64,000 bases of DNA from Stentor roeselii. Its lineage: Eukaryota; Ciliophora; Heterotrichea; Heterotrichida; Stentoridae. The translations under genes and the position numbers were made by a program. Under the pieces are notes generated by a model. The model searched no databases and was not told the DNA's origin. It saw only the letters and a program-made list of their open reading frames with translations. Below, one piece after another: positions 1-9,734 of this stretch (positions are counted from its first letter, which is position 1; every line of letters starts with the position of its first letter). The stretch is taken from contig RSEH01000183.1 of the NCBI GenBank assembly GCA_006503475.1, forward strand, positions 1-64,000. Direction: 5' to 3'.

Positions 1-2
1 AA

Positions 3-790
3 GATATACCTACAAAAGAGGAGCTCGAAAATAATGATTTTCAATCCAATCAGTTGAAAGACGAATCATCATTAAAAGTTTATTATGTGATAGATCGAAT
101 TCTAAAATGTTAAGGATCGGTATAATTCTAGGAATTTTTCAGCAATTCTCAGGAATTAATGCATTATTGTTTTACTCATTCACAATTTATCAAGAAATTG
201 GACTCAGTGTTCTAGAAGCAAAAATATTTACTGTATCTATAGGCCTAACGTATCTAATTTCTAGTATAATTACAATTCTAATTCTGAGATATGTCAGTAG
301 AAAAGCCTCCTTGATCTATGGCCACTCACTTGTTTGTGCGATTCTCATAGTTATGGGGTTAGTTTCACAGTCTGCAAGTAGCTTGTCTTACTTCCAAGCA
401 GTACTCATAATTATTTACATAGCTTTTTTTAATTTCGGTTTGAATGCAACGCTATGGAGCAATATAGGAGAAATTCAAACTGAAAGAGCTGTCACTGTTA
501 CTGTTTACACGCACTCAGTTCATATCATTAAAAGTTTTAATTTTATTTGACTTCAAAGATTTGCCAATCAATTATACTTTCTTCAATTCAAGTTTATTTT
601 ATGTATATATTTATAAGTTTTATAATATTATTTTATTATAAAGAATAAATCCTTGATCAGTATTTCTTTCACTTACATCGCAAATATTTTCATCAACTAT
701 ACCTTTCCTGTTTCAATCAGTTTTTTGAAATTTATTACATTTTCTATTTTTTGGATTTTGTATGCTTTTAGCAACTATTTACGTTAAGTT
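3..790 (+). pseudogene. Sugar-transporter-like MFS gene, 5' cut by window and decayed
   Basis: An open stretch from 107 to 550 encodes a hydrophobic segment with the motif GIFQQFSGINALLFYS and later WSNIGEIQTERAV. Both are typical of the second half of major-facilitator sugar transporters, which move hexoses across a membrane. Upstream, positions 3-113 are open in a different frame. Downstream, around 645-790, a third piece reads like the last two membrane helices (SFTYIANIFINYTFP). The three pieces are not in one frame and no 15-nt GT-AG intron joins them, so I read this as a broken copy. The 5' end lies outside the window. The family call is fairly safe; the pseudogene call is inference. 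Confidence 0.6.
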
Positions 791-1268
791 TGACACTATT
801 GGAACTAATGAAAAATTCTAAATTACGGTGAAGATTGAGTTGAGCGATAAACCTAATCATATTGTGACTGATGAATCTCAAATAAATGAAATCGAAAATA
901 GATAGATTAGTGAATTAGTAGATAATTATTCTTATAAGATTGATTTGTTTAATTATATTGCAAAACTAATTTGAATAAATTAAATGCTTTAGTAATTTGG
1001 CAAACTTTAATTTGATAAAAATTACCAAAAAGGGTATTTTTCTTCAAGTTTATAAATGTAAGAGTTTATGATTAGATTTTTGTTAAAAATTGGGATAATA
1101 ATATCTTAAGTTTCAAGGTATAAGATTTCTTCAATTGAAAAACTTATTGGCATAAATCAAAAATAATGAATTTATAACTATCTATGAAAATAGAATATTT
1201 TTATTTACTCCTACAACTAATCTAATTAAGTCCCTAAAGAGAATATAAAATAATAAAAATAGGTCCCT
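791..1268. other. AT-rich gap with no supported gene
   Basis: Very AT-rich sequence full of stops in all frames. I see no open frame, RNA gene or ordered repeat. Confidence 0.5.
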
Positions 1269-2016
1269 TCAAATTTCGATTCTCATAAGAATATCAGAGA
1301 ACTCAAAGGTGATTCCATCAGCAACAACTCTACTCTTGTCATTACTTAAAGCTTTTCCATAATAAAATCTTCCAGTTTGGTAAAACAATATCTCGATTTT
1401 ATAAAAATTGACTTCAAGTGGTGCTTGGAATGAACAGTAGTTCATTTTCCCTTTGGTCACAAAACAAGATTGCCTATTATGATTTATCATCATTATCTGC
1501 TTATTTCCATCAAGACTTCTCGCAACAATCAGTGCACATAATTTGGCAGGCTTGCTAACCAGAACTCTAAAACATACCAATTTTGTTGACTAGCTAAATA
1601 GCTCCTTCTATCTTCTCTGCTTAAAGGGTAAATCTTATCAAATCTTTTGATTTCTTTGATATTTAGAGTAGATTGAACATTATACCCACGAAGATGATAC
1701 TGCCGAAATGCAAAAACGATTTTATAAATTTTTGTAACAATCGGGTCACTTGATAATTGCTATCCGTTAGAAAATAAGCGCTGAAGCCATATAAAGCTTT
1801 GTCGCAGTTCATAGTACTTTTAAACTTAAAAACATTTTCACCTGCCTTAACAAAATCTGAGCAAATAGGCAAATATTGATCATATAAAAAAAATTTTGAA
1901 TCATTTCTTTGACAAAGTGTGCATTTCAGATAAACTTTAAAGTATCTTATCTTATTCAAAGACCTTTTATGCACTTTCAGTCGAATCTCACCAGCATTGC
2001 AACGCCATCCAAGCAC
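1269..2016 (-). pseudogene. Unrecognised degenerate coding stretch, two open pieces
   Basis: Two open pieces lie on the minus strand: 1663-2016, with a Cys-x2-Cys pair (KCTLCQ), and 1269-1580. Neither begins with ATG. The first open codon is GTG directly after a TAA, and the second is TTG. The interval between them also reads protein-like (SREDRRSYLASQQNW) but in another frame. This suggests one gene that has lost its frame. I do not recognise the family. Confidence 0.3.
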
Positions 2017-2120
2017 TTAGTGCAAAAAGATGTCGTTTTACTGCAAAATACTTATAAAAGAAAGGTTTATTAAATGAAAAATATATTCATTATTTTATAA
2101 AAATAAGCAAAGTTTAAAAT

Positions 2121-2339
2121 CTAACAGGATGAACTTAAAATATTTTTTTTTCCAGCTGATGGCTCCACCAGATTCATGGGTGAAGCTTCTATTAAAGCTT
2201 GATTGATAATAATCTCATTTTGATGGATTATATGAGCTCTTCGGCTGTTTTCATAATTTTTTTCTTCCTCCCGTTTTGATTTTTTCTGATTCTTTGGCTT
2301 GAGCTTCCGATTCTTGTTTATGGGTATATCTTCAGACAT
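2121..2339 (-). CDS. Small highly charged protein, unrecognised
   Basis: This 72-codon frame has a true ATG and a Lys/Glu-rich N-terminal half (KPKNQKKSKREEEKNYENSR). The C-terminus is SSSC, a single terminal cysteine that is not a CaaX box. It stands alone in a decayed neighbourhood and has no recognisable domain. It could be a real short gene or chance. Confidence 0.25.
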   Translation of the reverse strand: MSEDIPINKNRKLKPKNQKKSKREEEKNYENSRRAHIIHQNEIIINQALIEASPMNLVEPSAGKKNILSSSC

Positions 2340-2999
2340 TTATATAAGATACATTAATAAGATAGGAACTAATTAATGAAGAAATTAATCAAAAATTTAG
2401 GGTAATTTGAATATTTTAAACGAAAACTAGTCTTGAAATTATCTGGACTTTGAAGAAGCCTTATAAGGTTGAGAAAATTTTTTACTTATTTTGAATAATT
2501 GTAAATTTTACTTGTTTCTCCTTTCTAACCTATAAAGGTAAGATAATCCTAATCACGAATGGCCGAATTATAATGTGAATAAAAAGAATTGGGGAGTTAG
2601 AAGGCTATATCTTCATGATTATGATAAAAGATCTTAATTATGGCGTATATTCCTTTAAATGGTCTGAAATCTCCAGAAATCTCTCCATTCGAGTCAAACC
2701 AAATAAATTCTTCTCTTTTTTTAGTTAACAATTATTCCATTGAGTTTATTCGAGAGTTCCAAGAAATTTGCACATCTTAGCAATCTCACTTTCCATCTTA
2801 TGACCCAAAACCTGAACCCATCAAGTTCCAGAACTAAAGTCACTTCAGGGTTGATCGAAATGGGTTTGCATCTGTCCACCCGTAAATCATCAGCTGGTTA
2901 CTTAGGATGTCTTGTTGGCTTAAAGATGCGCATGTTAACAAGGATATTATGCAGAAAATTATCCAGTCCTGCTTAACTCATGCAAACCTCGTCATATTG
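2340..2999. other. AT-rich gap; possible 5' debris of a decayed gene
   Basis: No ATG-started gene is supported. An open frame at 2740-2976 starts only from TTG. It sits just upstream of the cysteine-rich remains at 3000-3410, so it may be their decayed 5' part. The codon pattern does not settle the frame. Confidence 0.35.
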
Positions 3000-3660
3000 A
3001 GTGTTCTGAGTGCACTTCTGAGGAAAATTTGCAAAAAATGCTAAGGAAATTCAATATCACGAACAAATCGATGTCTTAGTATCGATGGTTACTTTTTAAA
3101 TGACCCTATTGAATTAAAATTACTCAAATGAAACAGGATGCGTGAATTGCTTACAAGAATGTAAGAAATGTGAAAATCAAACGATTGCACTTTATGCAAA
3201 AGTAATAATTCCTTTTTGGACGAAACAAGAAGATGCAAATGTGCAAAAGGATTTTATGGTAACCTTGAAAATGATAGAGATTGTCTCAATGTCCAAATTG
3301 CTGTAAAGATTGCACTTCATTAGAACATTGCAAAGAATGTGCTATCAACAATTCAGTTTCAAATGATGGAAAGTGTACATGTATACAAGGAAATTATTAA
3401 AATTTACAAGATATAAATCTTCATAGCTTTATAATTTCCTAGAAGACTAATATATTACGAAGTGAGTTAAAATGAACAATTCCTGATCAAATTTTATTCA
3501 ATTAAGAATGTTTATTATTACAAAGTTAAATTAATTACAAAAAATAATTTGATTCTAATATATTTTAAGATATGAATGTAAGAATAACTCATGCAGGACC
3601 ATTGGATTCCAGATCCGGCAAATTAGAAGTGGCTTCAATGTTAATAGTCTCTTAAATGTA
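3000..3660 (+). pseudogene. Decayed cysteine-rich surface protein (furin/EGF-like spacing)
   Basis: Short open pieces in shifting frames keep dense, regularly spaced cysteines. Near 3135 one reads CVNCLQECKKCEN. Near 3180-3275 the next reads NDCTLCKSNNS and then RRCKCAKGFYGNL. Near 3305-3400 comes CCKDCTSLEHCKECAIN and then GKCTCIQGNY. This is the repeat style of large ciliate cysteine-rich membrane proteins (growth-factor-receptor-like repeats). Around 3570-3650 a piece reads RITHAGPLDSRSGKLEVASM, which resembles the segment following the Cys repeats in such proteins. Stops and frame changes show it is dead. The family is recognised from pattern memory only. Confidence 0.55.
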
Positions 3661-5173
3661 TCTTCAGTTATCGAATATATATGATTAAACTTTTATATTT
3701 AATAGTCTTTGTTTAAAACAAAATTATATCATCCATAATTTTTAATTTTTGATCTGTAGTCTACGCATAAGGGTAATTTTTAAGATAGTAATATAGAGAA
3801 ATCTGGAGCCGCTATTATGAAACTTTAATAAATCTCTTAAAATTTATAACTATTCTCATAGTAATTTCATAACTAAATATATTTTCGGAAATATCACTTG
3901 AATAAAATTTTTGTCGTTACTAATTTAGAAGAATTTTCTATCTTCTCAATCTAAATTATTCAGATTTTTTTTTGTTACTATTTCTGAAGTAAGTTTTTAA
4001 GAAAGCTTTGCTATATTTTCAATAAATTTTAATCATTAACTCATTTCTAAGGATGGAATTTATTAAATACTTAATGATCATTTTTTTTAGGTTCTCACAA
4101 GCTATAATTCTACCATATTCAAATATTTTGGTTACTCTTATGATTAATTTTGCAGGTTTTTTTAGCATTCAGCTATATGATTAACCTTATTTAAAGATTA
4201 ATATTTTTTCTATTACAGCTTAATTAATAATATTACCAAAAAAATTGTTAAATCTACTAACCAGATCAATGTTGGAACTTGGATTGTAATCATTATTAAT
4301 ATACATTACCTGTTAAGATTAGTTTTAATTACTTTGTCTTAAATATTTAAAAAAATTTACCCGAAGTTTATAATTCTTTTTTAGACAGGTAGATGAATAT
4401 TTCTAATTATACAGTTTACGAATCTAATTATTTACATGGAGGGAGTAGATGCTTTCAGAGCAGAAATATTTCATTTTACTACCAAACCCATAATTAGATG
4501 GAAAAATTTTTAGAGCTTCTCCTTTTAGACATTTTCTTGATGAAAGGATGTTTGATTTGTACGCAGAGAATACAAAGACTTTATTGATTTCTAATAAAAA
4601 ATTTAAAACCTACATTGAAGTGTCTTAAATCTTGAACTAAAATTTCTATTTAAGAAGCTCTTTCGATATATTTTGACATCTATAATGTTCTCAAGTTGGC
4701 CAAGAACCATGTGCTAAATTGTATGATAAGTCTGGGAAAATTTTCTCTTGCAAAATTAGAGGTAGCCCATGTCTTCTGGTTTACTCTTCAAAGGTCTTCT
4801 ATTAGAGATTTATTTAGAAGAATCATGATTGACTAATCGTAAATCATAAATACTTCCTATGCAGCAGAATATGTAAGAATGCGCTTAAGTTCAATAAATA
4901 TCACTTTTTTCATGGTGAATAGTTTTTTCAGCTATAAAAGTTCGCTTACTCTAAGTAAATGTTTTTCAGCCCTGGGATTTTTTAACGTAAAATTTGTCGA
5001 TCATGTCAATCAGATCTGGGGAAACTCTTGTGAAACTATTCTTTTGTGAAGTAGCTTAAAATCGTTATAATTTTGCCAAATTGAGTTCAGTATGAGAGTT
5101 GAATAGGTTTGATATAAAAAATTATATAGTGAATGTGTTCAAATAGCCCTGGTTTAAACAATGGCTATAAAAA
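3661..5173. other. AT-rich decayed sequence, no intact gene
   Basis: No usable open frame on either strand. Hydrophobic stretches on the plus strand around 3830-4180 are interrupted by stops. They could be the decayed membrane-spanning part of the cysteine-rich gene upstream, but I cannot show this. Confidence 0.4.
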
Positions 5174-5992
5174 ATGTCCTGCAAATACCAAGACTGCCTA
5201 AAACAAGTAAGAGCTGTTTGCCAAAGCTGCCTAGACAACAGATATCTGTGTGAAGAACACATGATTACTCACAATAGTTATGCAAAACATAAAATAACTA
5301 TCCTTGAAGAGGATTATTTACATAAATTGTTCAAGAAAAATCTCAGTTCAAAAATTCAAAATTGTATCTCTCAAATCACAAACGATACAAATCATATGAT
5401 TTCAGCATTGACTAAGGCAGCTAAAAATGCAATAGAATTTCTTAAGAGTCTAAATGGTAATTTGGATAGCATTAGGAAGTTTAGCCAAGTATTATTCGAC
5501 AAAAAAAGAGTCTTGTTTCTTATACATAATATTGAGCTGATTTGCACCGAAATGGAAATCCGACCTGATTATGAAATTGATAAATTACAACATGAATCAA
5601 GTTTTCATAGGCAAAATATTGAATCACTAACAAAAGAGGTCATCGGATTGACGCTTCAGACTTCTCAAAAAGACATCAATATAAAGGATTCTAAATTAAA
5701 CCTTGCTCAGAAGAATATAAGCAAAAAAGAAGAATTAAGTCATCGGGCTCTCAAGATGCAAGAACATCCAGTTATGCCCATTCATGAGCCGAGCGATGGT
5801 CATTTCTAAATAGAGTTCAACCAAATGAGGCTCCAAGAAAAAAAGAAACTAGCCAAACTTATTCTTCCTTCTTTTTATAAAAAATGCTTAACACGAGAAA
5901 TTCTTATATCCCGAGATCAAAAATATTTATTTCACTGTATCAAATTAATAGGTATGAGAAAACAAGATTGTAACCAACATGAAAGATGGTAG
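5174..5992 (+). CDS. B-box-type zinc-finger plus coiled-coil protein, probably truncated
   Basis: The N-terminus has B-box-like zinc ligands (C3, C8, C16, C19, C27, H30, H34, H40), followed by helical, coiled-coil-prone sequence to about residue 200. The frame stops at 5807-5809 but is open again in the same phase for 59 codons. Removing the 15-mer at 5799-5813 joins them and gives 267 aa. That intron begins GTC rather than GTA, so without splicing the product would be 211 aa, ending at 5809. A relative at 9735-10973 carries a kelch domain after the same N-terminal layout. This gene ends before any propeller, inside a 19-nt tandem repeat, so it is probably a truncated family member. Confidence 0.5.
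5799..5813 (+). other. Putative 15-nt intron with non-consensus GTC start
   Basis: GTCATTTCTAAATAG. It has length 15, an A at position 10 and a terminal TAG like the other introns here. The 5' site is GTC where the others have GTA. Its removal keeps the frame open downstream. Confidence 0.45.
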
Positions 5993-6077
5993 CAAATGTT
6001 GAAGGCTGTAACCTACAACTAAGTTGGTAACCTATAACCAAGGTCGTAACCTTTGACGAAGCTCGTAAGTTACATAT
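5964..6077 (+). repeat. 19-nt imperfect tandem repeat, six units
   Basis: Six consecutive 19-nt units start at 5964, 5983, 6002, 6021, 6040 and 6059. All begin AAG, and the core is close to GTAACC (for example AAGGCTGTAACCTACAACT). The period is not a multiple of three. The first two units overlap the last codons and stop of the B-box gene. Confidence 0.8.
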
Positions 6078-7900
6078 AGGTAAGGGATATAGAAGATTGT
6101 ATCATCTATTTAGTAATCGTTTGGAACCTGGAGAATATGGAACAAGAGTATAACGGCCACAATCATGATCCAAAAACAAGAAAATGGAAAGATCTCTGCA
6201 ATGAGTGCATCTTTATGGACTAGGGCTCTAAGTTTATAATAAGATAATAATTTTAGAAATTGTGTGCAATTTTTTTTCTTAGCTTCAATTCGTTTCAATA
6301 TTATCAATTAAAAATTGAATGAAGAACATATCTAATTAAAATAGGCCACTAGCCATGGCTTATATGGTTCTATTGATTTTCGGTTAATATAGTTAAGAAA
6401 AGCTCTTTCCTAGTAACTCTTCTGATTTCATCTTTTTTTAAACCATTAAATACACTTTTTAATCTTTTATCCTTTCATTTATTCCTAACTTATGGAAAGA
6501 TAGCTGCTTGGAGTGCATCTATGAACAGTGGGGCTATTAGTTTAGGTAATAAGATCAGTATGTCTGAATTTCCTTTCTTTCTTTAGTTATAGTCTAATAT
6601 CAAGATAACCTTAAATTCATAAAAATATAAAAAGAAAACTGAAATGATTAAGCATAATAAATCTAGATTACTCGCCAGGGGTTGTTTTATAGAATTGACT
6701 TTTACTTAATATAATAATTTATAATGAAGCAAGTGGCCTAAAATTGTTAATTGGTCGATTGCTCTCCCTATAGTTCTCAGCAGTATTGAACACTTGCAAT
6801 ATCTAAATGATTCGATAGTGTATAATCTCAATTTAGAAAATTCAGAAGAATTCTTTTAGGTTAACATCTGCCTGAGTGCAGTAATTTTGCTTCTTATATC
6901 ACCTTGCTTCACTTTCCCCTGTGAGTAAGTAGACTACCTTACGTCAGTTAACCTTGCAAAGGCTTCTTGAAAAACTATGTCTATTCAATTTTAATTAGGT
7001 TCTGGATTGAAGCCTATCTCGAAGCTGGATTTTCTTTCAATTTGATTCAATCAGTGATTATAATTTATTCTCTTCATTCTAAGGATGTCAGGCATTTCAT
7101 CGTATCACTGCGACTCTCATCATTGTAAACTCTAATCAGATCATTTTTTTATCACCCCCATTCATACTGCTTTTCTTTTGTTCAAACTCAACAAGAAAAA
7201 TAATGACTCTGTCATGAATGAAAGGTTTGGGTCTTTGTTTTCAGAATTTGATTGAACGGAGACTTCTCAGTCATTTGTTTTTGATTTAATTGATTAGAAG
7301 ATTCAGGCTCTTTTGTTTGAGTATCCTTGTGTTCAGTTTTCTCATAATTCATCTTTTCAGTGCTCCAGGTTGTTTATATTGTAGTCTAAAGGATGTTTAA
7401 AGAGATGTTGGTTGTGCTTTCGGAGTTTGTAGGCAAAGGGCGTTGTTTAGTGATTACCATTTCGGGGTTTATGCTAACTGATGAAAAACCAGTATCGAAT
7501 TATATCATAAGCAAGATTTTCATCAGCCTTATTTCTTGCTTGCATTAATTTTCAGACTTTGATTAGCATATAATCATTGTTTGCATAATAAAATAGCCTG
7601 TCAAAAGATCTTAGAAAGTGCATCCTAAAAAAATTAATAATACTGATGCAGACTTCACTGACATGCAGGGAATTCTATTATTATATATGGAAATAAGAAT
7701 AGAGATAATTAGAAAAAACATATAAGTATGGAAATCTTTAATTTTTGTTGTAAATTATGATTAATTGTCTTTAGAGCTTCATCATCAACTCAAATACTGA
7801 CAAATTAAAGATTAAATTATTAGTAGTTCCAATTTTTTGGTGCTTTTCTTGACACAAGAAAATTCGCTTTCTTTATGAGCACTTTGATCTAATTATTATT
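5993..7900 (+). pseudogene. Decayed gene remains, probably C-terminal part of a cysteine-rich multi-span protein
   Basis: Two diverged copies of one segment lie at about 6184-6250 and 6493-6560. In matching frames they read GKISAMSAS and GKIAAWSAS. Around 7200-7370 a plus-strand piece reads ERFGSLFSEF and continues into hydrophobic sequence. From memory this resembles the conserved segment between membrane spans in ciliate cysteine-rich proteins, whose Cys repeats are seen as debris at 3000-3400. Stops interrupt every frame. Whether this and the 3-kb debris come from one gene split by later events or from two copies cannot be decided here. Confidence 0.4.
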
Positions 7901-7965
7901 CTTCTAATCCTAAATTTTGATAGGATTTAAAACTTGCAATTAAACATCGGAGGATTGCTAAAATT

Positions 7966-8133
7966 ATCTTAACAATCAGTGCTATTTGGAAATTCTGATA
8001 TAAAACTTCCCTATTCATTAAAATCACCAGAACATGGTTTTTCCAAATCATCTTAAAAATCAGACTTTTTGTAAATTCTGAGATAAATCTTTTCCTATTC
8101 CCTAAAATCGCCAGCACATGGTTTATACAAATC
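7966..8133. repeat. 84-nt imperfect tandem duplication
   Basis: Unit 1 (7966-8049) and unit 2 (8050-8133) share ATCTTAA-AATCAG at their starts and CATGGTTT near their ends. The period, 84, is a multiple of three. On the minus strand the stretch is open (7896-8135) and repeats the amino-acid pattern NHVLxIL. That frame has no other support as a gene. Confidence 0.65.
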
Positions 8134-8370
8134 AAAAACTTAAGGAATTAATTTTCAGGTGAAAAACAAATCCTCCTTCACAGAAATCTATTATACTCCT
8201 TGATTACTAAAAATCATCAAATGACCCTAAACATTTATAATTATCCAGGATAATTATTCCTTTAATTTTCCTTCGTTCAAGTCATAAACAGTTGATTTGA
8301 ACATAATTTCCTTACTTTATTAAATTATACTTAATTTCACTCAGATATTTGCTTGAAGCTAGCTTTAAAT

Positions 8371-8844
8371 ATGGCCAACCATATAATCAATAGGATGACC
8401 TTTTTAGGAAAAAGACTTCTAAGCAAGGCTGGAGAAGTACTTCCAAGCAGTTTAACCTTCTCGTCTCCCCTTTTCATTTACTTCTCGGCAAGTTGGTGTC
8501 CTCCTTGCAGAACCTTTACTCCAAAACTGATCGATTTTTACAATCAGTCAAAATCATCAAAAAAGGACTTGGAGATCGTTTTAGCAAGCCTAGATGAAAC
8601 AAACCAGGCTTTCCGAGACTATTACGAGAAAATGCCTTGGCTTTCCATTCCTCTCGAAGAAAAGAAAGTCATTGATTCGCTGGTTTCCAAATTCTCAGTT
8701 CGGACTATTCCCACTCTTATTATTATCAACGAGCAAGGAGATAGTCTTTTGACCGAGTCTCGATATAAGATCGAAACCAATCCCAATACCGCTTATGATG
8801 AGTTTCTTAAAATAGTGAAAAAGCCTACAAAGGAATATAATTAG
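8371..8844 (+). CDS. Thioredoxin-like / nucleoredoxin-type oxidoreductase
   Basis: A 157-aa single-domain thioredoxin-fold protein. The active site WCPPC lies at about residues 42-46 in the context FSASWCPPCRTFTPKLIDFY, and the conserved cis-proline follows in VRTIPTLIII. WCPPC with this flank is typical of tryparedoxin/nucleoredoxin-type proteins, which reduce disulfides of partner proteins in the cytosol. I start at the first ATG (8371). A second ATG at 8395 gives an N-terminus (MTFLGKRLLS) that also fits the family, so the first eight residues are uncertain. It is the first intact recognisable gene after the decayed left region. No intron is seen. Confidence 0.85.
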   Translation: MANHIINRMTFLGKRLLSKAGEVLPSSLTFSSPLFIYFSASWCPPCRTFTPKLIDFYNQSKSSKKDLEIVLASLDETNQAFRDYYEKMPWLSIPLEEKKVIDSLVSKFSVRTIPTLIIINEQGDSLLTESRYKIETNPNTAYDEFLKIVKKPTKEYN

Positions 8845-9734
8845 ATAGAAAATGTTGGGATTCATATTTTTAGATAATTTTGATAAAGAAAGTAGATATT
8901 TATACTTTTTAGAATTTAATTCATTATGAAGCGTTTCTTAGCATTCAATTTTGATCATGGGCTGAATAATCGTTGTGTTAACCATGCATGTTTGTATTAG
9001 ACTTTTAACATTGAAATCGCATTCTTTCTTAGGATTAGGAAGTAATTTAAATTTTACATTCAGATATCAGAAAACTATGATTTCTGTGGATATTTTCTCT
9101 GTAATGTTAAATTTAGGATGAACCCTGAAAGGTAAAATTCGTTTATATTGAAATTTTTATCAACTTAAAAACCTTAACTATGATAATATGTTGATATTGA
9201 TAAAATTTTGAACCCAGTACCTTTTTCTACCTCAGATGTTAGAATAATCAAATTTAGGGTCTATAGGTTTGAATTAATCTGTTAATGAGAGGAAATCAGC
9301 TGAGCTGATACTCATATTTAATGTATTATAATTTTTTGGGTATATTTATTATTATTACATGATCTTATATGATAAGAAATAGCTCTAATTTTGGCATAAT
9401 TAATTCGTTTAAATACATCTTTTATTTAAAACAAATAAATATACTGAATGAGCTATTTTTACAATCAAATAAAAGAACTCTACCTAGGAAAACACATCTC
9501 TTATATTCTTAATGAAAAATTTAGAATTCGTCTTTATTATATGATCAAAGTGAGTTAATTCTGATATAGAATTAAAGTATATGAAATTTTTGGAGTTTAA
9601 AAATAGGATTTTAGCTTTTATCTTATTCTATTCAGTTTCAATCGCTAAGGCAAATCGTGAAATCTAATAATCCCAATCTTATTGAAAAGATCATCACTCA
9701 AAAATAATACTTAACAAATAATCTAACATTAATT
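8845..9734. other. 890-nt AT-rich gap, nothing recognised
   Basis: No open frame above about 60 codons is credible on either strand, and I see no ordered repeat. It holds the 3' flank of the thioredoxin-like gene and that of the convergent kelch gene. Confidence 0.5.

Noticed and set aside
6110-6307. 65-codon minus-strand frame
   Set aside because: It overlaps plus-strand coding debris (GKISAMSAS), is hydrophobic by composition and has no family signal.
107-8352. Several open frames starting at TTG or GTG (e.g. 2740-2976, 8353, and the first codons of pieces at 1580 and 2016)
   Set aside because: Non-ATG starts are not expected in this organism; I moved starts to ATG or treated the stretch as decayed.
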